From Zanthoxylum bungeanum (taxonomy: Eukaryota > Streptophyta > Magnoliopsida > Sapindales > Rutaceae), in the NCBI GenBank assembly GCA_019454045.1, contig SKCR01023377.1, positions 51,034 through 115,033 on the forward strand: a stretch of DNA of 64,000 bases. The letters are read 5' to 3'. Made by a program: the position numbers and the translations under genes. Of this stretch, positions 53,603 through 64,000 are shown in pieces. Under the pieces are notes generated by a model. That model had not been told where the DNA came from and ran no database searches. It saw only the letters and a list, made by a program, of their open reading frames with translations. The first letter of the stretch is position 1. Every line of letters starts with the position of its first letter.

Positions 53603-55122
53603 ATGGTGGCAGATAAGGGCAAAAAGACCAAAGTTGAAGAAGAAAACGCTGAGCAAATTGACTCGAACTAGTTCTTTCCATCGAGAAACTCCAGGAGATC
53701 CAAGATGAGCTTGAAAAGGTTTACTTTTTATATAAATTATGCTTATTTTTGTTTTGTTTTTTTTTTTTAATATATTATTTGTTTACATTCTGTTTGTTTG
53801 CGGAGAAATTTGAGGTTTGCTGCTTTTGTAGTAGATTTTTTCTTGAATCGAATGCTAAATAGTAAAATTGATTCATTCATAATCATTTTTTTTGGGGGGA
53901 TAAATTTTCTGGACAAGCAAACTGGAATACTAGCCCAAAAATTTGTTTTATGGGAACAAATATTTTTTCTTCAAAAGTGGGAAAAAAAATAATCTGTACA
54001 TACCGCAATGGTTTATTTTTTAAAGTTTAAAAAGAGAACTTACTTCTTAAATTGGTTCAATATATTGATGTTGTACTTGTTTCAGTTTTAGGTGTTTTTG
54101 TTTTCCACATGCAGCTGCATTACATTACAATATTTTGGTGTAACTTCAAGGATAGAACAACTAAAGTTGGATTTTTATTTATTTATTTATGTGATTATTT
54201 GAAGCAAATATACTTGATTTGAAATATGTGGGTTTCTGAGTTGCATAGGAATTTTTTTTCTTGTTCTTAAAGTGCTCTGCATGGCTCAATAAAATTTGGA
54301 TTGATTTTGGTATTGTTGGATATGCGTCAATTGATCATTTTTGTTTGCTGACACATGTAAGCATCGTTATTAATGTAGGTTCTATTGCATGAAGTTTGAA
54401 TTTACTTTTTGTAAATTAATTGCCATTTCTGAATGAATATTATGTGTATCTTTTATATGTAATTACTTCTAATGCTAAAAGAGTGCATTAGCTTGCACCT
54501 ATGAACTTCCATTATTTATGACCTTCTAATAATCGTCTTCCATTTTTGTTCTTGGTATCTTCTAGATTAATGAAGAGGCTAGCGAGAAAGTCTTGGAAGT
54601 TGAGCAGAAATACAGTGAGATACGCAAGCCATCTATGATAAGCGAAATGAGATCATCACATCAATACCCGACTTTTGGTTAACTGCGCGTGAGTATTTAT
54701 TTGTTTTTGTTTTCATGGGGGAATCAGAAATTCATGAATTATCACATTTAGAGATTCTATGAAATTGATTTTTTTCCCTTTTCTCTGCAGTTTATTAGTC
54801 ATCCTGCTCTCGCTGAACTTTTGAGTGAAGAGGATCAGAAGGTACGAATGCTCTTCTCTGATAATTAAATTAGATTTTGTCAGTTATTTTACTACTGCTT
54901 CAGTCTTTTGTTATCTTTAGAATGTGAAATGCTATTACTTTTCTTCGATCCATTCATTTAGATTATCAGTTACCGGAATGCTTGTTCACTTGATTCTTCT
55001 GTTTAATGGCGTTATTTTTTCACTTATGCTCCGTTTCGTCTCCTTGACAGATATTCAGGTACTTGAGCTCTCTGGAAGTCGAGGATTTTAAAGATGTCAA
55101 ATCAGGATACTCCATCACATTT
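53603..55122 (+). pseudogene. NRP1: NRP1-like (NAP1-related/SET) histone-chaperone gene fragment captured by CACTA
   Basis: Four exons are recognisable: 53603-53718 (MVADKGKKTKVEEENAEQID start), 54566-54688 (INEEASEKVLEVEQKYSEIR), 54791-54841 (FISHPALAELLSEEDQK) and 55051-55122 (IFRYLSSLEVEDF...GYSITF). GT and AG flank the introns between them, so genomic DNA rather than cDNA was captured. This matches the N-terminal dimerisation helix and the start of the NAP domain of plant NRP1/NRP2, nuclear H2A-H2B chaperones; the rest of the NAP domain and acidic tail are absent. One-base losses in exon 1 (around 53671) and exon 2 (around 54632) shift the frame, so no functional product is expected. Upstream, 53340-53602 looks like the captured 5' UTR, with a (GA)n run at 53528-53548. 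Confidence 0.88.
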
Positions 55123-55625
55123 GTGGAGTTTGTTTCAGACCCTCTTTTTATTTTTTGTGAGCAATAAAAGGCTCAATCTACGAACCTTTTTTTTTTTTGG
55201 TTGACAGTGATTGGGTAATAGAACTTCATTTGTTGCTCTTTTTCCTTTTGATGAATGTACTAATTGATTCTTTACCTGATGAAGTTTTGCCATGTTCTGA
55301 TTGATACTTGTTGAAACCTTTGGGGGATATGGCACCTGTCATCTGATGTGCTTTGAGGTGCAGCATGAATGCTATGGAAGCAGTATTTGATATTGAGATC
55401 TAACATGTTTATCTCATCTATTTTTATGGCAATACCTGGAATGTTACATTCTAGTACATTTTGAGCTTTGAACTTTTAGTTTCCAGGAATCCATAATGAA
55501 CAACTATCTTGTCATCTTGATTTGCTTCCTGCATTTGGAAACAGTATTAGATCATGTCATCTGATAAACTTCATATGGTTCATGATCCTTTTATTCAGTT
55601 TTATGTCCGTCTATATATATATATG

Positions 55626-55656
<31 letters not shown>

Positions 55657-56264
55657 TTATTGATTTGTTTGTTTTGGTGATTATGTAGCGGTATGAAAGA
55701 TACAACTTGTTATTATGGATGCCATTTGGTTTTTTAGATGCTGCTCTTAGGTTGTTGTATGGTTATTGTCAATAAGTGCTTTATGTGACAAAAATTAGAT
55801 TAGGGTCTATTTTGTATTTTTTATTTGGATGTATTTAATGTTTATTTTTGAAGATATCGATTTTTTTGGAAGTCCATCTATTCTTAACATTTGGTTTATA
55901 ATTTCAGATTTTGTGCCAGATATCATATTGTTGGGGGATTGTTGCAGGCTTCTCAACAAGTATCATGAATTTTGGGTGGGGGCATGACATTTGATGGGAC
56001 TTTAAGAGTAGTTTTTGAAATATATATATGTTAATTTAAAGATTGTCTATGGAGTTTTTGTATTCATCATGTGATACTGTTGAATTATTTTTTTTGATTA
56101 ATACGATTATCTATATATTGCGAATTTATATAAATGTAATTTTTTAGTTTTTTATTTCATTGAGTTGGTATATATATATATATATATATTTTATGATTAA
56201 TTTATTACAAAAAATTAGAAATATAATTGTGAAATTAATACGATTTTTAAATTTTAAAAGATAT
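55123..56264. other. CACTA interior 3' of the NRP1 fragment
   Basis: AT-rich, intron-like sequence with no exon I can place. (GT)n microsatellite at about 55627-55654 and (TA)n at about 56171-56188. May be further intron or 3' sequence of the captured gene. Confidence 0.45.
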
Positions 56265-56621
56265 TGACGGATATGTGATACTATAGTAACAATAATTACT
56301 GACACTAAAATCAAATATATGCGATTATACCTGATACTGCAGTAACAAAATTTACTGACACTATAGTATCACTAAATACTGATGAATATAGTGTCAATAA
56401 TTTACTGACACTAAAAATATTGTGAGAGATTACTGATACCATAGTGTCAATAATTTTCTGATACTACAGTATTAACGTTTACTGACACTAAGAATCACTG
56501 ACACTAGAAACTAGTGTCAGTGATTTCTGGCTGCGGCAACACTGACCCATTATATAGTGTCAGTAAAACCCTTTACTGACACTAATTAGTATCAGTAAAA
56601 GCATTTTTTCTTGTAGTGGTA

Positions 56622-56829
56622 TGGTTTCATGGCTACTACATGGCTCATGCATGATGAGCATTCGGCAGAAATACATATAGGGCTGTTCGTGTCAGTTTGG
56701 AATATGAATTTTGGCAGAAATTTTGGAATAGGAGAAGGAGAGCAGAAAATTTCAAGGTCGATTTCGGATGCCTAAGCCGCTTCCGCTGCGCGAGGAAAGC
56801 TTTTCCTACAATCGGATGGCCCAATGACT
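56622..56829. other. Sequence between CACTA and the gag relic
   Basis: Continuation of the pre-insertion sequence. No gene recognised; contains GCATGATGAGCATTC similar in style to 52730-52745. Confidence 0.4.
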
Positions 56830-57300
56830 TTTCCTAAAGCACCTAAATGGTTATGATGATTGTGAACCTCGAAATCATACGATCAATTTCTTCCCGGATT
56901 CCATCTTGAAATTATCTAATTCGCACATAAACCGGTTGATCTTGGATTCTTTCACTTGGCTTGTGCCCTCGTTGACCATTTCCTAAGACTTCCATAAATC
57001 ATATGCATTTCCACATTCTGGAAGCTTGCTTACTTGATCCCGATCAATGGCACATAGAAGTTGGTTGAGTGCCTTTATATTTTGTGAGGCTTGTTTTAAA
57101 TCCTCATCATTCCCTTCTAGACTTGGCTTTGGAATATCAACCCCATTTCTATCCTTCTTCGTTGGCCCTTTTGCACCTCGTGTAATTACTAAATAGGATT
57201 ACGGATCAACGGCAAGAAGATAATTCAACATCCTCATTTTCCAATAATTGTAATCCGTTCCGGTGTTAAAACGAAGGTCTAGTTGTTGAAAAATCCTTCG
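56830..57300 (-). pseudogene. Copia UBN2-type gag relic
   Basis: The minus-strand translation from 57290 leftward shows a UBN2-type gag of plant copia elements: NYWKMRMLNYLLAVDP, then a stop, RGAKGPTKKDRNG, QNIKALNQLLCAIDRD, a stop, and EGTSQVKESKINRF. In-frame stops and later frameshifts show decay. It is cut on the right at 57305/57306 by the Ogre/Tat-like LTR. It cannot be assigned to either copia LTR in the window. Confidence 0.75.
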
Positions 57301-57305
57301 GCAAG

Positions 57306-59934
57306 TGTGGGAACACAGAACCTGGGCGACGCTTTTCTGTCCTAGGCTCGCGGCCTAGTTGGGAGTACGGAGTAGCCACGGGGGACTAAACCGGAGAGTA
57401 ATGGAGTCGCCACCGGGTGTGAACCGGGAAACTGAGATTTAAGGCCGCACTCACCCCTCGCAAGGAGAAACCTCAACCGTTGGGTTCGGGATGGTCCCTT
57501 ACTTATGTCACTTGTAATAAAAGGATTTATATAATAATTAACCAGGCTTAAATAACATTTATTTCCAAAAATATCATGCTTCTAAATTCATATGCATACA
57601 TCAACAAGTTCATCACAACATGCAACATCACATGGTAATCTCATGTACATATTTCAATCCTATGATATGGAAAACTAAGAACACATAAGCATGCTTGAGT
57701 ACTATCTCATGAACCTATTAACCAAATAACATGCTAACAGCCTAATCATACTTGAATACAATCCCAAGAACACATAGAATGGATAAATGCAGGAATACAA
57801 ATAATACGGTTGGCTATATAACACAAGAAAGATCAACCAAGAGGCAATTATGCATGAATATGATAAGACAGACTCAGTTCAGTGTGTGCGCGTTCGTGTA
57901 GCGTTCGTTAACGGGTTCGAACGGTAAACAGAAGGTTCCCGTTCGTATGGCGTTTGATAACGCGTTCGAACGGAAATGAAACAGAATGCTCGCGTTCATA
58001 TGGCGTTTGATAACGCGTTCGAACGGAAATGAAACAGAATGCTCACGTTCGTATGGCGTTCGTAAACGCGTTCGAATGGAAATGAGACCTGATACATGAT
58101 AAGGCAAAAACGCATGCGCGTTCCAGTTGCGTTTGTAAACGTGTTCGAACGGGAACAAACCTGATGCATGAAATGGGACGCAATACATAAACAAGAAAAT
58201 AAAGGGGCGCGGCGAAGTACTGCCGTAAAGGTGGCCTTTTGGGGCTCTTGATCTCTCAAAGAGAGGACCTTTAGACCAACATACTAAGCCCATGCGCGTC
58301 ACATCACATCATGCATACAAACATAAAGACAATCATATTATTCTAAGTATGTCCGATTGAACGTGTCTTGCATCCAACCGAACACACGTCAACCGGCGCG
58401 GCAAAGCATCGTGGTAAAGGGCTTTTAGCCCCTCCCCATAGGGGATCTCACATCACACTTACTAAGCCCATGCGCTCGATTGAATTATGCATACGAAAAT
58501 AAAGACAATCATATCAAACTAAGTATGCTCGATTGAACGTATCTTGCATTCAACCGAACACACATCAATCGGTGCGGCAAAGCATCGTGGTGAAGGATTT
58601 TAACCCCTCCAATTAGGGGACCTTTCATCGCACTTACTAAGCCCATGCACTCGATCGTATCATACGGGGATAAGCAACATACAGAATTTAAATAACGAAA
58701 AATAAATAAACCAAAGCAACACAAAACAAGAGAAGGTGCCGTTTATTCAGTGGTACGTGGAGTTGTATCCCAAGTACAGACCGCACTACAGTCCATTCGG
58801 ATTCGGCTACGGAATTTACGTCTGGGTTTCCATCCTATATACCACAAGAGACGACACTCTTCCATTTCATTCAAGCCACAACATGCATCCATAAACGACT
58901 CTCATGCGAATAGAATTCAATAATAATAAAAAAAACGAATATAAACTAATGAAAATGTACCCTTAGGTCAAACCTTTTAAATCACCTCTCGGATGTACGG
59001 TACACGATCTTCGGAAGGGTGGATGCTCCGCAACTCTCCCGGTTCACTGGTTCACTGTTCTCGTTCGTTGTCTTACTGTTTTGAGTCGTCGTTCTCCGTC
59101 TTTTGCTACTGTTTCTTTGTTGTTTCGCTGCCGTTTCCTCTTTATCTTTTGCTTACTGTTTTTGGGTGTGTTCTTCCTGTAATTTTTCTGTGTGTTGTCT
59201 ATGAGCTAGGGACTAGGGTTGAGAAGGTTGGTGAATGGTTCTTTTATAGGCAAAGGGTTGGGCTTGACAAGGAAAGGGATTTGGCTAATTAAAGATGGAT
59301 TTGATTTGGTGTTGGACAAGAAAGCAAGGATTTGATTTGGTTTGGTTAAGGGAAGTCAAAGATTGAGGGGGGACAAATCTTGGCTAGATATGGAATGTTG
59401 AATATTTGATTGGCTTCGATTAGGAATACAATATTTTAAGTTAGGAATAATATTGGTTGATTGATTTTAACTTGGTATGATTATATTTTGATTTAGTATG
59501 TGATTTGTTTAGTTTAGGCATGATTTTAGTTTAAGTTGGTAATTGTTTATTTTATGTTTGGTATATGTTTTATTTAATTATTTAATTAATTTAATTATTA
59601 TCTTATTTAGTTAATGTTTTAATTAATATTTATTTATTTAAATTGGGATGTGTTTTATGGGCTTTGGGGGCTAATTGGGCTGGATGTGAGGCTAGCAGCA
59701 AAACCAGAATTACCGACACCGTTCGAACGCTTCCTCGAACGCGGCACGAACGCCCGCAATCCGTTTGACGTTCGAACGTAAACACGAACGCAGCACTAAC
59801 GAAAACAGTGAACCTTGTTTATTCTGAATTTCCCCTTCCGATGTTCGTTTCCCGTGACCTCCGTGACTTAAAAGGTAGTGTCTCCAAAATGAGACTCATC
59901 ATAGGGACTTATGTGTAAAAATGCAGTGCCTACA
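57306..59934 (-). repeat. 3' LTR of the gag-bearing Ogre/Tat-like element
   Basis: Starts TGTGGGAACACAG, ends GCAGTGCCTACA (2629 bp). Contains U5-side hairpins (57342-57358 and around 57412-57428), AACGCGTTCGAACGG sub-repeats (57885-58160), three stem-loop sub-repeats (58200-58640), TATA box (59241-59248) and a CG-rich block near U3 (59710-59800). Confidence 0.9.
59241..59248 (-). promoter_or_regulatory. TATA box of this LTR
   Basis: Minus-strand TATAAAAG, about 690 bases inside the LTR start, at the place corresponding to TATATAAA in the array LTRs. Confidence 0.5.
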
Positions 59935-59992
59935 GTCGCCCCCACTTTGATGGGACTTGTGTAATGTGCAACAGTGACAATCCTATCAAAGT
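59935..59992 (-). promoter_or_regulatory. Polypurine tract and adjacent hairpin
   Basis: Same organisation as 5197-5254; hairpin arms at 59944-59955 and 59981-59992. Confidence 0.75.
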
Positions 59993-60129
59993 TTATGCAA
60001 TGCATTTTCACTTACCTGGCTCGCCAGCTGCCGCTTGACTTACCATGTGTGTTTGAGTTGGTGATGTAGTGGACCTCGATCCTGGGACGTATCCCCATAA
60101 CTGTAAGTGATTTGGGCCTTGGCCCTAGG

Positions 60130-60475
60130 ATTTATTCCAAAACTGAGATTTATTCTTGGATTCGTTCCAAAACTGAGATTTGTTCTCGGATTCATTCCAA
60201 AACTGAGATTCGTTCTCGGATTTATTCCAAAACTGAGATTCATTCTCGGATTCATTCCCAAACTGAGATTCGTTCTCGGATTCATTCCCAAACTGAGATT
60301 CGTTCTCGGATTCGTTCCAAAACTGAGATTTGTTCTCGGATTCATTCTAAAACTGAGATTCATTCTCGGATTCATTCCAAAACTGAGATTCATTCTCGGA
60401 TTCATTCCCAAACTGAGATTCGTTCTCGGATTCATTCCAAAACTGAGATTCGTTCTCGGATTCATTCCCAAACTC
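60130..60475. repeat. 30-bp tandem repeat (ACTGAGATTCGTTCTCGGAT)
   Basis: About eleven units of ACTGAGATTCGTTCTCGGAT followed by TCATTCCAAA. Because 30 is divisible by three, reading frames stay in register, so long frames occur on both strands (123, 137 and 143 codons) with 10-residue periodicity. Located beside the PPT, as with the other copies' arrays but with an unrelated sequence. Confidence 0.88.
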
Positions 60476-60955
60476 TGATGATGCGGGCCTCGGCCCTAGG
60501 ATTCATTCCTGGATTCATTCCATAACTCTGACGACGTGGGCCTCGGCCCTAGGATTCATTCCCGGATTCGTTCCTGGATTCATTCCAAACTTTGATGATG
60601 TGGGCCTCGGCCCTAGGATTCATTCCTGGAGTGCCATTCCCGGCTTGTTCATTCTCGAACTGTGTTTCCATTCTTGGAGTGCCATTCCTGGCTAAACTGA
60701 TACTGATGCTGATGTGGGCCTCAACCCTGGGACTCATCCTCAAAACTGATACTGATGTGGGCCTCGACCCCAAATTATACTGATATGGGCCTCGCCCCCA
60801 GACTGATTCTGATATGAGCCTCGCCCCTAGACTGATACTGATATGGGCCTCGTCCCAAACTGATACTGACGTGGGCCTCGCCCCAACTGATACTGATAAG
60901 GGCCTCGCCCCAAACTAATACTGATATGGGCCTTGCCCCAGACTGATACTGTACT
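60476..60955. repeat. Mixed 26-bp and longer tandem repeats
   Basis: 60476-60640 has roughly 60-bp units with GTGGGCCTCGGCCCTAGGAT. 60690-60955 has the CTGATACTGATGTGGGCCTC family shared with the array at 1-1035. A short GTGCCATTCCTGGC pair at 60630-60690 recalls the 57/63-bp families. Confidence 0.8.
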
Positions 60956-61147
60956 GTCGCTGCTTTTGGTTGACTTGCATTTGACGTTTTCTTTTTCTTT
61001 GTTGAAACCTGTGATTTACAAGACAAAACCAACACAAAAAGAATGCCAAAATACGTTATATGTATGCATGCGTGCATGAATGAAGTTCTTATCCCGTTGG
61101 GTTAGGTTTTCTGCCAATTCCTCTGGTGATTGCTCGGTATTTTCTTC

Positions 61148-61310
61148 TCAAGCAAAGTACTGTTTCAATCTGTCTACGTCGATCAGCTCGGCGAACTCAT
61201 TCTCTTCTAGATCTGACAGTTTCACAGCCCTGTTTCCCAATTTCTGAATGGCTATCCTGTCTCTTCTACTTGCTTCTCGTATTCTGAGTGTCGCTGAATA
61301 TCATAATACT
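61148..61310 (-). pseudogene. C-terminal tail of Tat-type pol
   Basis: The minus-strand frame ending at TGA 61148-61150 reads IQKLGNRAVKLSDLEENEF then a segment ending DVDRLKQYFA, the kind of ending seen after the integrase C-terminal domain of Tat-lineage polyproteins. It is all that remains of pol here and marks the right border of the repeat-rich 3' region. It is absent from the array units. Confidence 0.6.
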
Positions 61311-61640
61311 AGGGTTGAATGCTTTTGTCAATATACTCATGTTGCAGGTTGAGAAGGGGAGATTCAGGTAAGTAAGCGAAATGAACTTCTTTATTATTGT
61401 TGAGAAAAGGTCCGAACATCAAACAAAATCAATGTCTTTATCAGAAATGCAAGGTCAAATGAACTAGGGGAAAACAGCACTGCCTCCTTCCTTGGCCTAT
61501 GGTTCTTCATCATTGTCATCCCTTATCCCCATGTGAGAAGCTTGGTGGTTGAGGGTTGGGAGGACAAAGGTTTCAGGCAAGCCAAAGTTGATCATGGTGG
61601 TGGGACGGAGTGGTAATTTGGTAGAGGATTCTTGTGTGTG
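61311..61640 (-). other. Junction zone between pol tail and gag
   Basis: No clear frame; the pol deletion must lie within it. Contains splice-like GCAGGTTGAGAAGG and scattered stops. Confidence 0.4.
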
Positions 61641-62816
61641 CTGGGTTACTCTCTTTCTGGGTCAGGTATTTTGTGGGTGTCGATCAGGTCTTGGATCTCA
61701 TGCCTAAGGCGGGGGCAGTTGTCAGTTTCGTGACCTTTTTGTTGGTGGAAGTAACAGAATAAGTTTAAGTCAAGGTAGTGGGGTACAGGGCTTGGAAGTG
61801 GTTTAGGTTCCAAGGGTTCAGGAGTCCTTGCATCTTCAACTTTTCAAACACCTTTGATAGAGGCCTGCCAAGGTTGGAAAATTGCCTACTTCTGATGGCG
61901 GCAACCTCGGCGGTAGTGGGCCTTGTCTCAGAATGCCCCCCAAAATTCCTCTTATTCTGGCCATAAACTTCCGGTTCTCGGCCTCCTCTTCTTCAATTCC
62001 ATGACAGTTTCCCTCAGCTGTCGGAAATCCGTAATCATTGAAGTCATCCTCCTCAACTTGCCATAGATCGAGGGCTTGGTGCCCTTAATGATCATTTTAA
62101 TCTGGTCATTTTCAGAGGGCCGAGTCTGCATCTTCAGAAGCTGGCTTCTCCAGCGATCCACATACTCTTTGAAACTTTCCTCTGGCTTCTGCTTAGTGTT
62201 CTCCAAATCACAGAGTGACAAGTCAATCTCCAAGTCTGTAACATACTGCTTCAGAAAAGCATCAGCTAGTTCTCTCCAATCTTCCTTAACCTTCTTCTCA
62301 AGGCTATGATACCAAACCACAGGTGCCCCCTCGAGTGACATCCCAAACATCTTTTGGACTTGGCGCTGTGATAGGCCCACTGAACTCATGACTGAGACAT
62401 ATTGCTGCAGATGGACTCTCGGGTCTCCATTCCCATTAAACTTGGTCATGTCGGGCATTCTGAACTGAGCAGGCAACTGTTCCTCAAAGGTCATCGCCTC
62501 ATAGTCTAGTAAGTCTTCATCCTTACCCTTCATTTTACGGGTAACAGACTCTACCTGGTCACGGAGTTTCTGCAATTCTGTCTGAGACCCAACTGCTCCC
62601 AGTGGCATAATCAGCCATATCATCATCAAAAGCGGGGATGTCATCCCCCAACCCATTCGGAGTCTCCTCACGTCTTACATTCTCAGAGTTTCCCCCAGCA
62701 CGGGGCACATCCATATTTTTCATGGCAGTAGTCAGGGCTTGCAACTGTTCGGTAATCTTGGCTAAACCGCTTTCCAACTGATCTATCCGGGATACCTCAT
62801 TATCGGATGTACTCAT
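61641..62816 (-). pseudogene. Gag of the Ogre/Tat-like element (frameshifted)
   Basis: The start at 62816 reads MSTSDNEVSRIDQLESGLAK, an N-terminal coiled coil. The frame shifts by one base near 62600 into 61952-62671, which holds the Gag core: MPDMTKFNGNGDPRVHLQQY, SLEGAPVVWYHSLEKKV, ESFKEYVDRWRSQLLKM and ENDQIKMIIKGTKPSIY, the layout of Ogre/Tat Gag. After another shift near 61950, the frame at about 61670-61765 carries a C-x2-H-x4-H-x4-C cluster (CYFHQQKGHETDNC) followed by RLRHEIQDLID, as in Tat nucleocapsids. Frames are long, so decay is recent or few errors have accumulated. It would package element RNA; non-autonomous relatives could have used it. Confidence 0.85.
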
Positions 62817-63964
62817 ATCTGTTACCGGTCTTTTGGTGAGTCTTCCCTCTTCCCTAACCCAACGGGAGTCTATGATGGCTTTTAGAACACAAGGGTTAGC
62901 ATGATGTATGTATGCATGAGGTGCTTGAGATGCATGTAACATATATAATAATACTAAATCAATTAAAATTTTCACACAAACCGGCCTGTTATCATTTTAG
63001 AAGCTTTCGGGTCAACTGTCATAAGAGTGAACCCGTCCCAGTTTAAATGGCCCAACGAGTTCATGTCTTATGGCAAAGAGCCCAACTAAATCCAAATGAT
63101 AATATTCCGAACACAATCATAAAATGGCCCATTGTTATTTAGAAGCCTTTTGGCCCAATCGTCATAAGATGTGTTCTTGTCCCAGCTTAAATGGCCCAAC
63201 AAGCCCATATCCCATGATAAATGGTCCAAATGGATCCAAACAACGATGTTCCCAAACACAAGCATAAAAGAAAGATGATGCAAACATGACATAATAATTT
63301 TTACAAAGTGGCCCATCAACATTTCAGAAGCTTTGGGCCTAATAGTCATAAGGTACGAACTTTCCCCAGTTTTAAATGGCCCAGCAAGCCCGCATTTCTG
63401 ACAATAGTCCAACTGCATCCAAATGAGGATGGTCCACAGGCACATATTCAAGGAAATAATTGTTACTTTAGCCAACCCGGTCTATGGATGGGTTAGCAAG
63501 TGTATAGACAAAGGCTCTCACTGGCGAAAGATGGCCTACAACTAGGTCTCCCCACTCAAGGGTTCGACCGACCAAGTGAGCGCACCCCTTTTTATACACT
63601 AAGGTACGTGCCAATGAGCTATGGTGTGTGACGGACTGTCAAATGGATTTCCCGTTGTAGATTCCCCAAGGGAAGTGGAGCGAGGCTCACTTAAATACCC
63701 AAGCCTCTTAGGCTCTTATCGCTTGTTGTCAGGAATAAACAACGAGTCCTCCAAATTAGTCCATCACAATAGGCTACGAGTAGATGGCTATCTAGGTGCC
63801 TTCACAGCTTTTCCTTCTAGAAAGGTAGTGAATGAAGGAAGACACCAAACCATTACCTAGCCTTAAAATGCATTTGATTAAACCCTCACTTTATCCACTA
63901 TAGACACGGTCAATTAAACATAAATCCAAACATCACAAGATAATATTTCGGGGCCGATTGTCCA
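62817..63964 (-). other. Leader of the gag-bearing element with shared module copy 4
   Basis: Three TTTAAATGGCCCA repeats (63043, 63188 and a TTTTAAATGGCCCA copy at 63370), the module at 63620-63860 with its plus-strand frame open, and sequence up to the PBS. In this copy the link from module to PBS is intact, as in unit 3 of the array. Confidence 0.7.
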
Positions 63965-63982
63965 TCCCCAGTGGGGTCGCAA
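63965..63982 (-). promoter_or_regulatory. Primer-binding site of the gag-bearing element
   Basis: Minus strand TTGCGACCCCACTGGGGA, three bases after the LTR end TCCCACA. Compared with 15206-15223 it has lost the TGG start (now TTG) and changed one T to C, so priming may be weaker. Confidence 0.75.
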
Positions 63983-63985
63983 GAC

Positions 63986-64000
63986 TGTGGGAACACAGAA
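63986..64000 (-). repeat. 5' LTR of the gag-bearing element (first 15 bases)
   Basis: TGTGGGAACACAGAA matches the left terminus of the LTR at 57306 exactly over the visible length; it continues outside the window. Confidence 0.85.

Larger units (their letters stand above)
52831..56618 (+). mobile_element. Non-autonomous CACTA transposon carrying a host gene fragment
   Basis: Left end CACTACAAGAAAAAAAGCC, right end ending TTTTTTCTTGTAGTG: matching CACTA termini. Flanked by the 3-bp duplication GTA (52828-52830; 56619-56621), the CACTA signature. Subterminal regions (52850-53150 and 56265-56610) are packed with ACTGACACTA / AGTATCAGTAA words in both orientations, the usual transposase-binding arrays. 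The 3.8-kb element has no transposase; its interior is an NRP1-like gene fragment. Confidence 0.93.
57306..64000 (-). mobile_element. Ogre/Tat-like element retaining gag (extends beyond the window)
   Basis: 3' LTR (57306-59934), PPT and hairpin, 30-bp and 26-bp tandem arrays, a pol tail, gag, leader, PBS (63965-63982), and the first 15 bases of the 5' LTR (63986-64000). Internal length 4051 bp. The bulk of pol is missing between the gag C-terminus and the pol tail, so it is non-autonomous. The predicted target duplication is GCAAG (57301-57305). This copy shows what the gag-less array units have lost. Confidence 0.88.

Noticed and set aside
53603..55122. A functional NRP1 host gene
   Set aside because: It lies inside CACTA ends, lacks the C-terminal half and has two frameshifts.

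Overview
This is a gene-poor, repeat-saturated stretch of plant nuclear DNA. Nearly every base can be assigned to nested LTR retrotransposons or a CACTA transposon. The evidence is plant-specific: a Tat-lineage Ty3/gypsy polyprotein with a second (archaeal-type) RNase H, an antisense extra ORF, an Athila-type primer-binding site, a Ty1/copia polyprotein, and a CACTA element carrying part of a plant NRP1/SET-type histone-chaperone gene. Ogre/Tat-like elements with very long LTRs point to a eudicot. I see no intact host gene, no complete tRNA or rRNA gene and no CRISPR array.

Layout. (1) 1-18052: a tandem (internal-LTR)n array of a non-autonomous Ogre/Tat-like element on the minus strand. It has three LTRs (2113-5196, 9010-11810, 15227-18052) separated by internal regions made almost wholly of tandem repeats, with gag and pol absent. 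(2) 18053-31582: an autonomous but decayed Tat-type gypsy element (minus strand; gag 29277-30859, pro-RT-RH-aRH-IN about 25570-29276, 5' LTR 30943-31582, degraded antisense ORF 18053-18549). Region 1 interrupts it on the left, and a complete 6.7-kb Athila-like non-autonomous element (18827-25552, target duplication GTTGA) sits inside it. (3) 31583-35315: AT-rich remnants. (4) 35316-43909: a degenerate Ty1/copia element (minus). Its 3' LTR is split by a related solo LTR in the opposite orientation (35484-37428, target duplication GTTTC), giving a large inverted repeat. (5) 43910-50640: a diverged Ogre/Tat-like LTR plus internal region. (6) 50642-52415: a copia 3' LTR (plus). (7) 52831-56618: a CACTA element with 3-bp target duplication GTA carrying exons 1-4 of an NRP1-like gene. 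(8) 56830-57300: a copia gag relic. (9) 57306-64000: another Ogre/Tat-like element (minus) that still has a gag and a pol tail; its 5' LTR begins at 63986 and leaves the window.

How the parts relate. The Ogre/Tat-like copies in regions 1, 5 and 9 share LTR ends, PPT, PBS and leader, but each carries a different tandem-repeat array next to its PPT. Comparing copies shows small hairpins near the U5 end, beside the PPT and in the LTR sub-repeats that persist despite sequence change, several with compensatory substitutions. A roughly 250-bp module is shared between the Ogre/Tat-like leader and the 3' non-coding region of the unrelated Athila-like element. These are the most interesting signals here. 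All identities were judged by eye; no alignment, folding or database search was run.
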